From NCBI RefSeq assembly GCF_007997385.1, contig NZ_VOSC01000030.1:290644-354643 (forward strand): a stretch of 64,000 nt of DNA, written 5' to 3'. Below, one piece after another: positions 1 to 10,168 of the stretch; positions within the stretch are counted from its first letter, which is position 1, and each line of letters opens with the position of its first letter. The DNA is from Seonamhaeicola algicola (GTDB lineage Bacteria > Bacteroidota > Bacteroidia > Flavobacteriales > Flavobacteriaceae). Below the pieces are notes generated by a model. It worked only from the letters and a program-made list of their open reading frames with translations, had not been told where the DNA came from and did not search any database. A program made the translations under genes and the position numbers.

Positions 1-909
1 AAGGATATTAAAACACCTAAGTTACCAGCAGATTTATTAAAAGTTGAAAACAGACAAACTGGCTACAATTACGTTGACAAACCCGAAGACAATATAGAAC
101 GTTATACCCGCCAATTACAAGCAATGACGGGTATTGACAGGTTAATTGGTAACCTTAGAGCTAAACTAAAAGATTTAAAACTAGACAAAAACACCGTTAT
201 AATATTCACTTCAGACCACGGATTATTTATGGGCGAACAAGGTTTAGGCGGAAAAGCACTGTGCTATGAAAAAACCACACATGTTCCTATGATTGTTTAC
301 AACCCTGAACTTAAGAAAAAACAACGGGGTTTAACAAGTGATGCCTTAGTACAAAGTATAGATGTTGCACCAACTATGTTAAGTTTAGCTGGCGTTAGCA
401 TTCCTAAAGAATTTCAAGGCAAAGACATTTCAAATTTAGTTAAAGGTGATAAAACCGAAGTTAGAAATTATGTGTTTACTGAAAATTTATGGGCAACACA
501 ATTTGGCAACCCTAAAATTGAAGCGGTACAAAACAAAGAATGGAAATATATACGTTACTATAAAAACACCAGTTTTCCTGCATTGAAGAAAATAGCGGCT
601 GCCAAAGAGCTTGGTTTAAACCTAAATGACATGCTTTACAAAGTACATGATACTGACATTGCTATTTATCGTGCACTTTCCAATGGTTCTCTTGAAGGGG
701 AAACACCTGTTTATGAAGAGCTTTACAATCTAAAAAACGACCCTTCAGAGCTTAACAACCTAATTAACAACCCCAAACACGCTTCAGTTTTAAAAGAATT
801 AAAAACAGCTTGGAAACAAGAATTAATTAAAGCACGTGGCGAAGGAAAACCAAAGGTGTACAGGTACACTTACGAAAGCGAATCTACATCAAATTACAAA
901 AGTAAATAA
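1..909 (+). CDS. Sulfatase, family S1 (5' end outside window)
   Basis: This is the C-terminal part of a type I sulfatase that removes sulfate esters from a polysaccharide or its oligosaccharides. The frame is open from the first base, so about 302 residues are visible and the start lies to the left; the ATG at 124 is internal. The visible part has the alkaline-phosphatase-like core strand with TSDHG, the GGKALCYEKTTHVP segment typical of iduronate-2-sulfatase/choline-sulfatase-like enzymes, and the closing ELYNLKNDPSELNNL motif seen near the C terminus of S1 sulfatases. The Cys/Ser formylglycine motif is not visible, so activity and subfamily cannot be judged. It is followed after 2 bases by the GH28 gene, so the two are probably co-transcribed. 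Confidence is high for the family and low for the substrate. Confidence 0.93.
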   Translation, partial: KDIKTPKLPADLLKVENRQTGYNYVDKPEDNIERYTRQLQAMTGIDRLIGNLRAKLKDLKLDKNTVIIFTSDHGLFMGEQGLGGKALCYEKTTHVPMIVYNPELKKKQRGLTSDALVQSIDVAPTMLSLAGVSIPKEFQGKDISNLVKGDKTEVRNYVFTENLWATQFGNPKIEAVQNKEWKYIRYYKNTSFPALKKIAAAKELGLNLNDMLYKVHDTDIAIYRALSNGSLEGETPVYEELYNLKNDPSELNNLINNPKHASVLKELKTAWKQELIKARGEGKPKVYRYTYESESTSNYKSK

Positions 910-911
910 CC

Positions 912-2279
912 ATGAAATACATTTATACCATCTGCTTTTTATGCCTGCATTTTTTTGCACATGCAACAGATTTTAATGTTTTAAATTATGGCGCTAAAGC
1001 TGATGGTGTAACGCTAGATACCCAAGCTGTACAAAGTGCTATTAACGCTTGCACAAAAAATGGCGGCGGAAACGTTATTATTCCAGCAGGAAAAACTGTA
1101 GTTATAGGCACTATTTATTTAAAAGATTATGTAACTCTTTATTTAGAAAACGGGGCTACTTTATTAGGTAGTCCTAATATTGAAGATTATGCATTAGACA
1201 CCCACAAAAACATGTACAAGAACGAACCGCACATGGATCGTTGTCTAATCTTCGCTAAAGACGCCAAATCCTTTGCTATTAAAGGTGAAGGTACTATTGA
1301 TGGTAATGGTTATACAAAGAACTTCACCAAAAAAAAAGGTGGTAGACCTATGATGATTCGCTTTTTAAGATGTAATGATATTTATATTGAAGGCGTTTCA
1401 TTAATAAATCCTGCTGCTTGGACTTCTGCTTGGTTATACTGCAATGAAATTGTAGTTGAAGGTATTAAAATTGTGAGCAGAGTAAATAATAATGGTGATG
1501 GTTTAGATTTTGATGGCTGTACAAATGTTAGAGTAAGCAATAGCTCATTTGATACCAGCGACGATTCCATCTGCTTGCAAACTTCTCACCCAGACTATCC
1601 GTGTAAAGATATTGTTGTAAGTAATTGTGTGTTTACAAGTAAATGGGCTGGTTTGCGTATTGGCCTTTCTTCTAGAGCAGACTTTGAGTCGGTTACCATA
1701 TCAAACTGTACATTTCATGATATACAAGACTCTGGTTTGAAAATTCAAATGAATGAAGGTGGCGAAATGAAAAATATGGCCTTTTCTAATTTAGTTATGA
1801 AAAATGTTCCTCGTCCAGTTTTTATGACGTTTTGCCAACAACGTGCAGGTGTTGATGCTCCAAAAGAAATGCTTCCTATGAAAGCAATGCATGGGTTTAC
1901 ATTTTCAGATTTTATTATTGATAATAGTGAGCTTGATAAAAATTCAGCTTTCTTTTTAACTGGAATGCCCAATAATTACATCACCGATATTCAATTAAAC
2001 AACATTCAAATGACGGTTTCTGGTGGCGGTACTAAAGAAGATGCCAATAAAACTATTAAAGAATACACTTTAGATACCTTAGGAGAATGGTGGCCAGAGT
2101 TTTACCTAGTTGGCACACTACCTGCTCATGGTATTTATGCACGACATATAAAAGGTTTGTTTATTAATAATGTAAACATTAATACTATTTCAAAAGATGA
2201 AAGGCCTGCAATAATATTTGATGATGTTATTGATGGATATACTTACAATATTTTTTCGAATAGAAAAAAACTATATTAG
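912..2279 (+). CDS. Glycoside hydrolase family 28 (polygalacturonase-like), divergent active site
   Basis: A secreted right-handed beta-helix enzyme of the pectinase family GH28, 455 residues, with a signal peptide ending near HFFAHA (residue 18). The N-terminal NVLNYGAKADGVTLDTQAVQ stretch is the usual GH28 opening. The family acts on galacturonans, rhamnogalacturonans or related uronic-acid chains. The catalytic motifs are only partly kept. NTD is N194-G195-D196 and the DD pair is intact (D217-D218). The GHG histidine position holds Ala246 (SKWAGLRIG), and RIK reads KIQ. It therefore belongs to a distant GH28 branch and may have another substrate. It sits between the sulfatase and GH29 genes, with a 6-base gap to GH29, in one operon. 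Confidence 0.88.
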   Translation: MKYIYTICFLCLHFFAHATDFNVLNYGAKADGVTLDTQAVQSAINACTKNGGGNVIIPAGKTVVIGTIYLKDYVTLYLENGATLLGSPNIEDYALDTHKNMYKNEPHMDRCLIFAKDAKSFAIKGEGTIDGNGYTKNFTKKKGGRPMMIRFLRCNDIYIEGVSLINPAAWTSAWLYCNEIVVEGIKIVSRVNNNGDGLDFDGCTNVRVSNSSFDTSDDSICLQTSHPDYPCKDIVVSNCVFTSKWAGLRIGLSSRADFESVTISNCTFHDIQDSGLKIQMNEGGEMKNMAFSNLVMKNVPRPVFMTFCQQRAGVDAPKEMLPMKAMHGFTFSDFIIDNSELDKNSAFFLTGMPNNYITDIQLNNIQMTVSGGGTKEDANKTIKEYTLDTLGEWWPEFYLVGTLPAHGIYARHIKGLFINNVNINTISKDERPAIIFDDVIDGYTYNIFSNRKKLY

Positions 2280-2285
2280 CTAACA

Positions 2286-3719
2286 ATGAAAAACTATCTG
2301 CTACTCTTTACTATTTGCTGCACCCTTATACAATGTAAAAACCCAGTAAAAAAGGAAAACATCATTCATGCAGAGCAATCCAAAACCATGCAGCAATTAA
2401 AAAGTGATTTTATAGCGCAACGTTTTGGAATGTTTATTTGCTATAACATTATGTCTTATGGAGCCAAATGGGGAGAAGCTAATTATCCAATTGAGGCATT
2501 TAATCCTCAGAAACTAGATTGTAACCAATGGGCTGAAGCGGCAAAATCTGCAGGTATGAAGTTCGGTTTGCTAACTACCAAACACCATGAAGGTTTTTGC
2601 TTATGGGATAGTAAATTTACGACCTATGATGTAGCTTCAACACCCTATAAAAAAGATATAGTAAAACAATATGTTGATGCCTTTAGAAAGAAAAACTTAG
2701 GCATTGGACTCTACTATTCTATTTGGGACAGTACTCACAACATAGATAAAGATAGTATAACCTCTAATAAATTAGATTTTGTAAAAGGCCAAATTACAGA
2801 GCTTTTAACCAATTATGGGAAAATAGACTACTTTGTTTTGGATGGGTGGTATTGGAAAATTGGACATCATGAAATTCCATACCAAGACATAAGAACTTTA
2901 ATTAGAAAATTACAACCAGATTGTTTAATAACCGACCATACACACCTGCAGGCACCTTACCACATGGAAATACCTTATTTTGAAGGGCCATTTGGAGCTT
3001 TCCCTCCAGAAGACAACACCATGGCTTCTGCTTTAGGGCATTGTAGTGTAAAAGGAAATGGTTGGTTTTGGAGTGAAAAAACCCCGAATGGATTAATTGA
3101 AGGCGATGGCATTGAAACCATTTTAGATAAACTTACAAAATGCGAAAGTAGATATTGCAACTTTATGCTTAATTGCATGCCTAATAGAGATGGCATTTTA
3201 GATACTATTTACATTGACATGCTAAATGAAATTGGACAAAAATGGAAGCCTAACTCCTCTAGACCTAAGTTACCTAGACAAGACCCTCAAATTATTGAAA
3301 GTTACCCAATAAAAACAATAACAGCAACTAGTGGAAATGCAGATTACTTAATTGATGCTCATCAAAAAGGGTCAGATCATTTTTATTGGAAATCAGATCC
3401 AAATTTACCACAAACAATAACTATAAATTTAGGTAAGCAAGAAGCTATTAATTCGCTTTTAATAGTACCAAACCACAAATGTAAACCCGCACCTGAAACA
3501 GCTTTAGCCGAAGGCAATATTACACACGCAAAATTAAGCTTAAGTACAGACAATATTAACTTTACTGAAGTAGCAGATGTAAAATGGGAACCTAATGCAA
3601 AATATAAATCTATAAATTTTAAAACTTCAAACGCACAGTATTTAAAACTAGATATTATAAATGCTAACGGTAAAAAAGCCATTATTACCGAATTAGATGT
3701 TGGTTTAGCTCAACCATAA
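2286..3719 (+). CDS. Alpha-L-fucosidase-like glycoside hydrolase, family GH29, lipoprotein
   Basis: A 477-residue enzyme with a lipoprotein signal (TLIQC, Cys17), so probably anchored in a membrane facing the periplasm or surface. Residues about 45-340 form the GH29 TIM barrel: [26 protein letters not shown] and [11 protein letters not shown], where Asp186 matches the family nucleophile. The C-terminal part (about 350-477) resembles a small beta-sandwich of the F5/8 type C kind that often follows GH29 barrels. Known GH29 enzymes release alpha-L-fucose by a retaining mechanism, and some act on related sugars. It is the last gene of the rightward operon and is followed by a perfect hairpin shared with susD. 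The substrate linkage cannot be read from the sequence. Confidence 0.9.
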   Translation: MKNYLLLFTICCTLIQCKNPVKKENIIHAEQSKTMQQLKSDFIAQRFGMFICYNIMSYGAKWGEANYPIEAFNPQKLDCNQWAEAAKSAGMKFGLLTTKHHEGFCLWDSKFTTYDVASTPYKKDIVKQYVDAFRKKNLGIGLYYSIWDSTHNIDKDSITSNKLDFVKGQITELLTNYGKIDYFVLDGWYWKIGHHEIPYQDIRTLIRKLQPDCLITDHTHLQAPYHMEIPYFEGPFGAFPPEDNTMASALGHCSVKGNGWFWSEKTPNGLIEGDGIETILDKLTKCESRYCNFMLNCMPNRDGILDTIYIDMLNEIGQKWKPNSSRPKLPRQDPQIIESYPIKTITATSGNADYLIDAHQKGSDHFYWKSDPNLPQTITINLGKQEAINSLLIVPNHKCKPAPETALAEGNITHAKLSLSTDNINFTEVADVKWEPNAKYKSINFKTSNAQYLKLDIINANGKKAIITELDVGLAQP

Positions 3720-3751
3720 GGATTTAAATAGACTCTTTAAACCTAATACAA

Positions 3752-3789
3752 CTTAAAACCCAACATAAATAATTATGTTGGGTTTTAAG
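3752..3789. terminator. Bidirectional hairpin between GH29 and susD
   Basis: A perfect 17-bp inverted repeat (3752-3768 with 3773-3789) with a 4-base loop. GGGTTTT lies on the right arm and its mirror on the left, so it can end transcripts from both converging operons. It is the only structure in the 110-base gap. Confidence 0.85.
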
Positions 3790-3829
3790 TACTTCCAATA
3801 ATAAAAATTATTATATAATTTTTATTATT

Positions 3830-5512
3830 TTAATTAACATAACCTGAGTTTTGTTCTAACTCTAATTCTGTGTTTAACTGTATTTCAGAAAAAGGAATAG
3901 GAAATAAATTATTAAAAGCTTCAATGGTAGTACCTGCAAAAGGATTTCCTAACACTGTTCTATCATACACTAAGCCTAACCTTGCTAATGTTAATCTTCT
4001 ATCTTCTTCATAATTCAGCTCTCTCATTCTCTCATCTAATATATAGTTAATATCTACATCTCCCGGAACTACAGGAATTGCTTGAGATCTACTTCTAACC
4101 ACATTAATATCTGCTGCTGCTGCAATAGTGTTCTCTTGCCCTAAATAAGCTTCGGCTCTTAAAAGGTAAGTTTCGGCTACTCTTATTAAATACCAATCTG
4201 TAACTGTTTGACCTGAACTATTAGCCATTCTACCAGTAGATTCATCTAATAACAATTCGCTTGGGTGATCATTTGGTGTAGATATTTTTGCAACGTTTGG
4301 GTAAAAATCACGTAGCGTATCTTGAGCAGATAAACCATTAAACCAGGATTGTGGGAAATCACTAATGTTTTGTCCAAAATAAGACGATGATGGGTTATCA
4401 ACAATCCAATCTCTAGTAATATTTCTATTGTTATTTCTTAAATCAACATCCCAATTCCCATTACCCCAAATAGTATGCGTAAAATATGGTGTAGGTCTAA
4501 CAAAACCTACAGGTCTTCCTCCATTCTGAGTGCTAGGGCCAAAGAATATTTTTTCGCCATCTGGGTCATTCAAAAACCAATATAAACAACCATAATAGCG
4601 TTCATATTTAAAAGGTGTAGAACTTTCCCACTGCGCTATTGGTGTTCCACCTTGTATATTAAACTCTTCTTGTAGAACCAAAATACTTTCGGTATTTCCT
4701 ATATTTCTATTTTGGTTATTTCTTTGAAATAAATCCCAGTAAGGGTCTCCTTCTTCTGATGCTTTACTTCCAAATCGTGATGTCATTAAACTAATGGCTG
4801 AATTATCTATTACCTTATTAGCAGCAGAAATAGCTTCAACGTAATTATCTGTTGCTATGTATAACTCGGCCAAAAAATGATAAGCAGCGGCACTATTTAA
4901 TTTACCTTCTGCAGAAATAGATGAAATATCTGGCAAGTTAGAAGCTGCAAATTCCATATCTGAAATTGCTTGACTTAATGTTTCTTCTTTAGACGCTCTT
5001 AAAAAATCTCTTTTAGGCCCTGACACTTCTTCAAGTATGATAGGTACGCCTCCATATAAATATCCTAAACATCTATAAGCATACCCTCTAAACCACCTAG
5101 CTTCAGCTACGTGAATATCTTTAACAGATTCGTCTAGATAATCTATAGCATCTATTCTACCTAATATTACATTAGAGTTTGCTATTATTTTATAATAAAG
5201 CTTCCAAAACTCCAACACAGCGCCTGTTGATGGTGATAATTCTACTCTATAATCTCCAAAACCAGATGTTTCTGGGTTTCTAGCAGACATACATAAATCT
5301 GTACCATTATGCATTATATTATTATTAACACCATTATGCAACTCTCTTAAAATACCATAGTTTGCAACAAGGGCTGTTTCAATATCGGTAGAGTTTGTGT
5401 ATGAATTTTCTGGACTTAAAAATTCAAGTGGAACTTCATCGAGTTCATCTTTATCACATGAAATCACTAATGCTATTGTACAAACTAAAATTATATATTT
5501 ATAAATATTCAT
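3830..5512 (-). CDS. SusD/RagB-like surface glycan-binding lipoprotein
   Basis: A 560-residue lipoprotein (lipobox ending at Cys19, LVISCDKDE) that caps the SusC channel and binds the polysaccharide or its oligomers at the cell surface. It shows the family layout: an N-terminal TPR-like helical part (EARWFRGYAYRCLGYLYGG at about 140, then a second helical pair with AAAYHFLAELYIAT), a variable middle, and the C-terminal YLLRAEAYL and INVVRSRSQA helices followed by DERMRELNYEEDRRLTLARL. It follows susC with a 10-base gap and is the last gene of the leftward operon. SusD proteins are too divergent to name the glycan from sequence alone. Confidence 0.96.
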   Translation of the reverse strand: MNIYKYIILVCTIALVISCDKDELDEVPLEFLSPENSYTNSTDIETALVANYGILRELHNGVNNNIMHNGTDLCMSARNPETSGFGDYRVELSPSTGAVLEFWKLYYKIIANSNVILGRIDAIDYLDESVKDIHVAEARWFRGYAYRCLGYLYGGVPIILEEVSGPKRDFLRASKEETLSQAISDMEFAASNLPDISSISAEGKLNSAAAYHFLAELYIATDNYVEAISAANKVIDNSAISLMTSRFGSKASEEGDPYWDLFQRNNQNRNIGNTESILVLQEEFNIQGGTPIAQWESSTPFKYERYYGCLYWFLNDPDGEKIFFGPSTQNGGRPVGFVRPTPYFTHTIWGNGNWDVDLRNNNRNITRDWIVDNPSSSYFGQNISDFPQSWFNGLSAQDTLRDFYPNVAKISTPNDHPSELLLDESTGRMANSSGQTVTDWYLIRVAETYLLRAEAYLGQENTIAAAADINVVRSRSQAIPVVPGDVDINYILDERMRELNYEEDRRLTLARLGLVYDRTVLGNPFAGTTIEAFNNLFPIPFSEIQLNTELELEQNSGYVN

Positions 5513-5522
5513 AATGCTTTTT

Positions 5523-8500
5523 TTAAAAAGTTAAATTGATACCTACAGAATAACTTGTCATAACAGGTCTAGCCCCTAGGTTAAAACCTGCGCCAGTTTC
5601 TGGGTCAATACCCTCCCATTTAGTCCAAGTAGCTAAATTTTTACCTGTTGCAAAAATGCGAAGCTGATCAAAAAATGTATCTTTTAATAATGAGTCAGGA
5701 AAACTATAAGAAAGTCTTACATCTTGTAATCTTACAAAACTTCTGTCTGACCACTTGTGCCTTGTTGTTACAGGGTTAGGGTCATCAACAAAAATACCTG
5801 CATGAGGCGCATTTGGGTTTGCTGGAGACCACGGCTTAAATTCATTAACAACATTGTATGTACTTGCGTTGTCACTTCTCCATCTGTATTCTGTTGCTGT
5901 TGGTGTGTTTTGCCCTAAGTAGCCATCTTTTCCTCCTTGAATAGAATTAATAAATACACTTAAGCTTAAATTTTTGTATTTAAATTCATTAAAAACACTA
6001 AAACGGTAAGCTGGTTCTGTTCTACCTAAAATTTTACGGTCTCCATCTTCAGAAATTGCATTGTCAATGTTTAAATCTGCAATAACTCTATTGCCTGGGT
6101 TAAAACCATCAGGTATATCATCGCCTATTTGATATATTCTACCTGTATCTACAAAATCATACACAGCACCTATAGATTCTCCAATGAATAAATTGTTTTG
6201 TATCAAATCATCCTCTTTACCATCTCCATCATCATCTTTTCCTAATACACTAACAACTTCGTTTTTATTGGTTGAAAAATTTACGGTACTTTTCCAAGTA
6301 AAGTTATCTGTTTGTATATTTAAACTAGATATAGATAATTCTAAACCTTTGTTTGCAACTTCTCCTAAGTTTGTTGTTATTTTTTCAAAACCTGTAATTC
6401 TGGGTATTTCAACCTCATAAAGAATACCTTCAGTTGTTGTATTATAATAGTTAACATTACCACTCAATCTGTTTTCTAGAATAGAAAAATCTAGCCCAAG
6501 GTTAAGCCCTGTTGTAGTTTCCCAAGATAAATCGTTATTACCTAGTGAGGATATAAATTGCCCAAATGCGGGTTTATCTCCAAATACGTATAAGAAGTCT
6601 GTTTGTGTTTGAGCTAACGTATCATATCTTCCTACTGTTCTATTACCCGTTTGCCCGTATGATGCCCTAAACTTTAAACTATTTACCCAAGGTAACGCTT
6701 TTTCTATGAATGCTTCTTCGCTAAGTGTCCACCCCAATGCTAAAGATGGAAAAGTTCCAAATTTTGTTTCTGTACCAAAACCAGAAAAACCATCTCTTCT
6801 TACTGTAAATGTTACTAAGTATTTATTGTTATATTTATAATTTAATCTTCCCATTTGATAAATACTTCTTTCATCCCAAGCACCTGAAAACGCAAATTGT
6901 TGCCCTACACCAGACTCTAGAGCGTTGTAACCAAGTGCTTTATTTAAAAAAGTTCCAGATTCTGCTGTGGTATTCTCTCCTTTACGTTCTTCAAAACCAT
7001 ATAAAAGTGTTACATCTAAATTGTGCATATCATTTAAAGTTGTTGTATAAGTTAGCAAGTTATCTGTAGTTCTATCTGTAGTAAATGCGTTATATTTAGA
7101 AGCTGTTCCTTCAAAATTATTACCATTTTTATCAAATCTAAAATCTCTATGCGTTCTATAACTTATACCGTGATTTATTTTATACTTCAACCCCTTTATA
7201 GGTAACTTAAATGTTGCATAAAAATTACCAAATAAATTTAAACGCTTATCCAATTGTTCTATCTCTAACCGTAACAAAGGACTTCTATCTATACCTATTG
7301 GGTCTGTGTTTAAAGATCCATCTTCATTGTAAGGTGCTATTAGTGGTGAATATAGATTACCTAACAATAAATTTGCTTCAACTCCCGAATAATCACCTTC
7401 AGTTAGAGATGTTTGCATACCTACAGTTAACCAATCTGTTACCTTATTTTCAAAATTGGCTCTTAGGTTAATTCTATCATAATTATCATTTCTAACATAT
7501 CCTTTTTGTTCTGTTCGACCTGCTGAAAGAAAATAATTTGTTTTTTCAGTACTGCCTGAAACATTAATATTAAAATTATGTATGTAAGCATCTTGTGTAA
7601 CAAGATCTAGCCAGTTTGTATCCGTTCCGTTATTATAACCATCAATAATTGATTGGTAAGGAAATGTACTCACTATATCAAAATTTGGATTAGGCTCAGT
7701 AAAATTTGGGCCTAAAAAGGCTTGATCATAAAAACGCCTACGTAAATTATCAAGATAACCTTGCCTATTAGCTGGTTGTAATCTATTAGCAGGTGAATCA
7801 ATAGAGTAGTAGCTTGAAATATTAATTTTTGGTTTATCACCTCTTTTTCCTCTTTTAGATGTTACAAGTATAACACCATTAGCCGCCTGGGATCCATAAA
7901 TTGCCTGAGAACTAGCATCCTTCAATATGTCAATACTCGCTATGTCTGCTGGATTTATATCTGCGAGACTACCTCTGTATATTACGCCATCTAGAACTAT
8001 AAGAGGTACATTCCCAACAAGTTTATTATCATTATCTACTGCAAATGTATTTCTACCCCTAACTTCAATTGTAGGTGAACCGCCTGCAGAATTCACAGCT
8101 CCTACATTTAAGCCTGCTACAGACCCTTGTAATGATTGTACAATACTGGTATTAGGTTGATCTGCAAAAGCTTCAACATCAGCCCTTGCTACCGAGCCTG
8201 TAACGTCTGACTTTTTTTGAGCAACATAGCCTACCACTACTACCTCATCTAGTTTAGCTAGATCTTCTGTTAGTTTAATATCTAATTTAGTTTGATTTTG
8301 AATTAGTATTTCTTGAGATATAAACCCTACGTAGCTAAAAACCAACGTGCTTCCTTTGGCTACATTTATAGAATAATTCCCATCAAAATCTGTTGTTGTT
8401 CCAATGGTTTCTCCTTTTACTATTATTGAAACACCAGGCAAAGGAAAACCATCATCATCAGTAACAACACCATTTACTTCTCTTATTTGTGATAATTTAT

Positions 8501-8675
8501 CATCAACTTGTATTAGTGTTGAATACTTAATATTACCATCTATTTTAAAAAAATAAATTTCGTTTGCATGAGCTCCTAAGTGCACTAAAACTATTAATAT
8601 TAAAAAAAAATTTATTCTTAATTTATAGTTTAGTAATGGCAAAGATTTCCCATTACTTTCTAGAAGTTTTTTCAT
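5523..8675 (-). CDS. SusC/RagA-like TonB-dependent outer membrane transporter
   Basis: An outer-membrane channel that imports glycan oligomers using TonB energy, together with the SusD lid. I place the start at the ATG at 8675 (1050 residues). The open frame continues 14 codons upstream to a GTG at 8717, but the 8675 start gives the usual MKKLL signal sequence with its hydrophobic core FFLILIVLVHLG. Next come the carboxypeptidase-D-like regulatory domain (VNGVVTDDDGFPLPGVSI), a short DEVVVVGY segment, the plug domain (VLDGVIYRGSLADINPADI, then ILKDASSQAIYGSQAANG) and a long beta-barrel. The last strand ends in an aromatic residue (SVGINLTF). A 12-bp hairpin lies 48 bases upstream of the start. 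Confidence 0.96.
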   Translation of the reverse strand: MKKLLESNGKSLPLLNYKLRINFFLILIVLVHLGAHANEIYFFKIDGNIKYSTLIQVDDKLSQIREVNGVVTDDDGFPLPGVSIIVKGETIGTTTDFDGNYSINVAKGSTLVFSYVGFISQEILIQNQTKLDIKLTEDLAKLDEVVVVGYVAQKKSDVTGSVARADVEAFADQPNTSIVQSLQGSVAGLNVGAVNSAGGSPTIEVRGRNTFAVDNDNKLVGNVPLIVLDGVIYRGSLADINPADIASIDILKDASSQAIYGSQAANGVILVTSKRGKRGDKPKINISSYYSIDSPANRLQPANRQGYLDNLRRRFYDQAFLGPNFTEPNPNFDIVSTFPYQSIIDGYNNGTDTNWLDLVTQDAYIHNFNINVSGSTEKTNYFLSAGRTEQKGYVRNDNYDRINLRANFENKVTDWLTVGMQTSLTEGDYSGVEANLLLGNLYSPLIAPYNEDGSLNTDPIGIDRSPLLRLEIEQLDKRLNLFGNFYATFKLPIKGLKYKINHGISYRTHRDFRFDKNGNNFEGTASKYNAFTTDRTTDNLLTYTTTLNDMHNLDVTLLYGFEERKGENTTAESGTFLNKALGYNALESGVGQQFAFSGAWDERSIYQMGRLNYKYNNKYLVTFTVRRDGFSGFGTETKFGTFPSLALGWTLSEEAFIEKALPWVNSLKFRASYGQTGNRTVGRYDTLAQTQTDFLYVFGDKPAFGQFISSLGNNDLSWETTTGLNLGLDFSILENRLSGNVNYYNTTTEGILYEVEIPRITGFEKITTNLGEVANKGLELSISSLNIQTDNFTWKSTVNFSTNKNEVVSVLGKDDDGDGKEDDLIQNNLFIGESIGAVYDFVDTGRIYQIGDDIPDGFNPGNRVIADLNIDNAISEDGDRKILGRTEPAYRFSVFNEFKYKNLSLSVFINSIQGGKDGYLGQNTPTATEYRWRSDNASTYNVVNEFKPWSPANPNAPHAGIFVDDPNPVTTRHKWSDRSFVRLQDVRLSYSFPDSLLKDTFFDQLRIFATGKNLATWTKWEGIDPETGAGFNLGARPVMTSYSVGINLTF

Positions 8676-8723
8676 ATTTTTGACATGTTTACTGTGGTTA
8701 ATTAATTTTTTAATCACACTTAT

Positions 8724-8753
8724 AATCGGGAAATGCTAGCCCATTTCCTGATT
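8724..8753 (-). promoter_or_regulatory. Hairpin in the susC leader
   Basis: A 12-bp inverted repeat (8724-8735 with 8742-8753) with one G-T pair and a 6-base loop, in the 216-base gap between the Nramp-like gene and susC. No CAAAnnTA motif (a reversed -7 element) is visible in this gap, so susC is probably read from upstream. The hairpin could mark a processing or stabilising site for the susCD part of the message. On the opposite strand it is followed by seven T residues, but no rightward gene ends here. The function is inferred. Confidence 0.5.
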
Positions 8754-8891
8754 TTTTTGGTTGATTAAATACTTTATTTAGTTTATTGTTTTTTTCTTAG
8801 TTTATTTCATTGGCGTACTGTTTTTAGTTTAGTTGGTATTTATAGGGTTATCAAGTAGATTTAAAAAATTTTCTGCCTTAAATACGTGAAT

Positions 8892-10136
8892 TTATTTTGT
8901 TAAATCATCAATCAATCCTTCTATACCTAATACACTAACATACAAAGTAAACAACATAATTAGAGATAGCATAATAATGTCATATGCCTTATTACTATGT
9001 GCTTTCATTAATGATTTCTTACACGTTAAATAAAATACAGAACCTACTGTTACAGGTAACACAATAGCTATACTTGCTTGAGATAACATTAAAATAAAAA
9101 CAGGCCTAAACCCGAAAGCAATTCCTATAACACTAAATACTGTAAGTACTAAAACTATTAAACGAGAACTTAATGTTTTCGTATTCCTTTCCTGTTCATT
9201 ATAATCAATAATTAACCAAGGAATTACCAATGTATTAGGTAAATGAGATGATAAACCTGCCGCTAGAATACCTATTACAAAAACACCAAGTGCTGCTTTA
9301 CCTGCAATTGGCTCCATTAACGGAATCATTTCGGCTACATTGTTTAGGCTTAATCCTTGAACATTCAATGTTGAAGCTGCCGTAATTAATATAGCAGAAC
9401 TTATTATAAACATTAAAGATGTACTTACAAAAGCATCTCTTTTTTGAACCTTGTTATCACCCATAGTCCAACCTGTATCTTTAACAATTTGAGATCGTAT
9501 AATGAATGCAAAAACAGATACTGTTGTCCCTACCATACCTGCTATAATGATAAAAGGGCTATTATCACTACCAGCAGCTGATTTAGGAAATTTAGGAATA
9601 AAGCCTTTTGCTAACTCTGAAATTGAAGGAAAATTTAAAAACATTGTTGTTATAAAAGCCAAGGCCATAATAGCTACCAAAATAGCTAGTATTTTTTCAA
9701 ACAAATCATAGTTACCTAACCAAATAAGCACATATATTAAACTTCCAAAAATAATAGCCCACGCTAAAGATGATATATAAAAAGGCAACACAACTGCTGA
9801 CCATTCTGCCATAACATCTGCCATAATACCTAACAAACCCGTAAGCGCGCTAATTATTATTGTGCTTAGTGCAACAAGTAATAAAATAGCCAGACTTGGG
9901 TGAATATGTTTTTTTATACCCTGAATAACAGTTTCATTAGTTACCATAGTATACTTACTAAACAGTACTATTAAATAATATGTCATTAAACAACTTACCA
10001 ATACAGTCCACAAAAGGTCTAAACCAAAATTTGCGCCAGCTTTAGACATAGATGTTACACTGCCTGTGCCAACGTTATAACCAATTAAAAATATTCCAGG
10101 TAAAACACTTGCTATTATTTTTTTAACTTTTAACAT
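8892..10136 (-). CDS. Nramp-fold membrane transporter lacking the canonical metal-binding motif
   Basis: A 414-residue inner-membrane protein with about 11 hydrophobic segments and the Nramp (SLC11, LeuT-fold) pattern: GIFLIGYNVGTGSVTSMSKA in segment 1, TVLVSCLMTYYL in segment 2, and GTTVSVFAFIIRSQIVKDTG in segment 6. Nramp metal transporters coordinate Mn/Fe through a DPGN motif in segment 1 and a Met in segment 6 (MPH). Here the first reads N21-V22-G23-T24 and no MPH is present, so normal divalent metal transport is doubtful. It lies inside the PUL operon between the toroid lipoprotein and susC, which suggests uptake of a breakdown product or a linked ion. The substrate is unknown and the family call is by pattern only. 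Confidence 0.75.
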   Translation of the reverse strand: MLKVKKIIASVLPGIFLIGYNVGTGSVTSMSKAGANFGLDLLWTVLVSCLMTYYLIVLFSKYTMVTNETVIQGIKKHIHPSLAILLLVALSTIIISALTGLLGIMADVMAEWSAVVLPFYISSLAWAIIFGSLIYVLIWLGNYDLFEKILAILVAIMALAFITTMFLNFPSISELAKGFIPKFPKSAAGSDNSPFIIIAGMVGTTVSVFAFIIRSQIVKDTGWTMGDNKVQKRDAFVSTSLMFIISSAILITAASTLNVQGLSLNNVAEMIPLMEPIAGKAALGVFVIGILAAGLSSHLPNTLVIPWLIIDYNEQERNTKTLSSRLIVLVLTVFSVIGIAFGFRPVFILMLSQASIAIVLPVTVGSVFYLTCKKSLMKAHSNKAYDIIMLSLIMLFTLYVSVLGIEGLIDDLTK

Positions 10137-10168
10137 GTTTTGTGTTTTTGACAGAGTACTGTTTTAAT

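Noticed and set aside
8676..8717. GTG start 14 codons upstream of susC
   Set aside because: It would put a charged stretch before a good signal peptide; the ATG at 8675 is better.
8892..10136. Manganese or iron Nramp transporter
   Set aside because: The DPGN and MPH metal motifs are not present.
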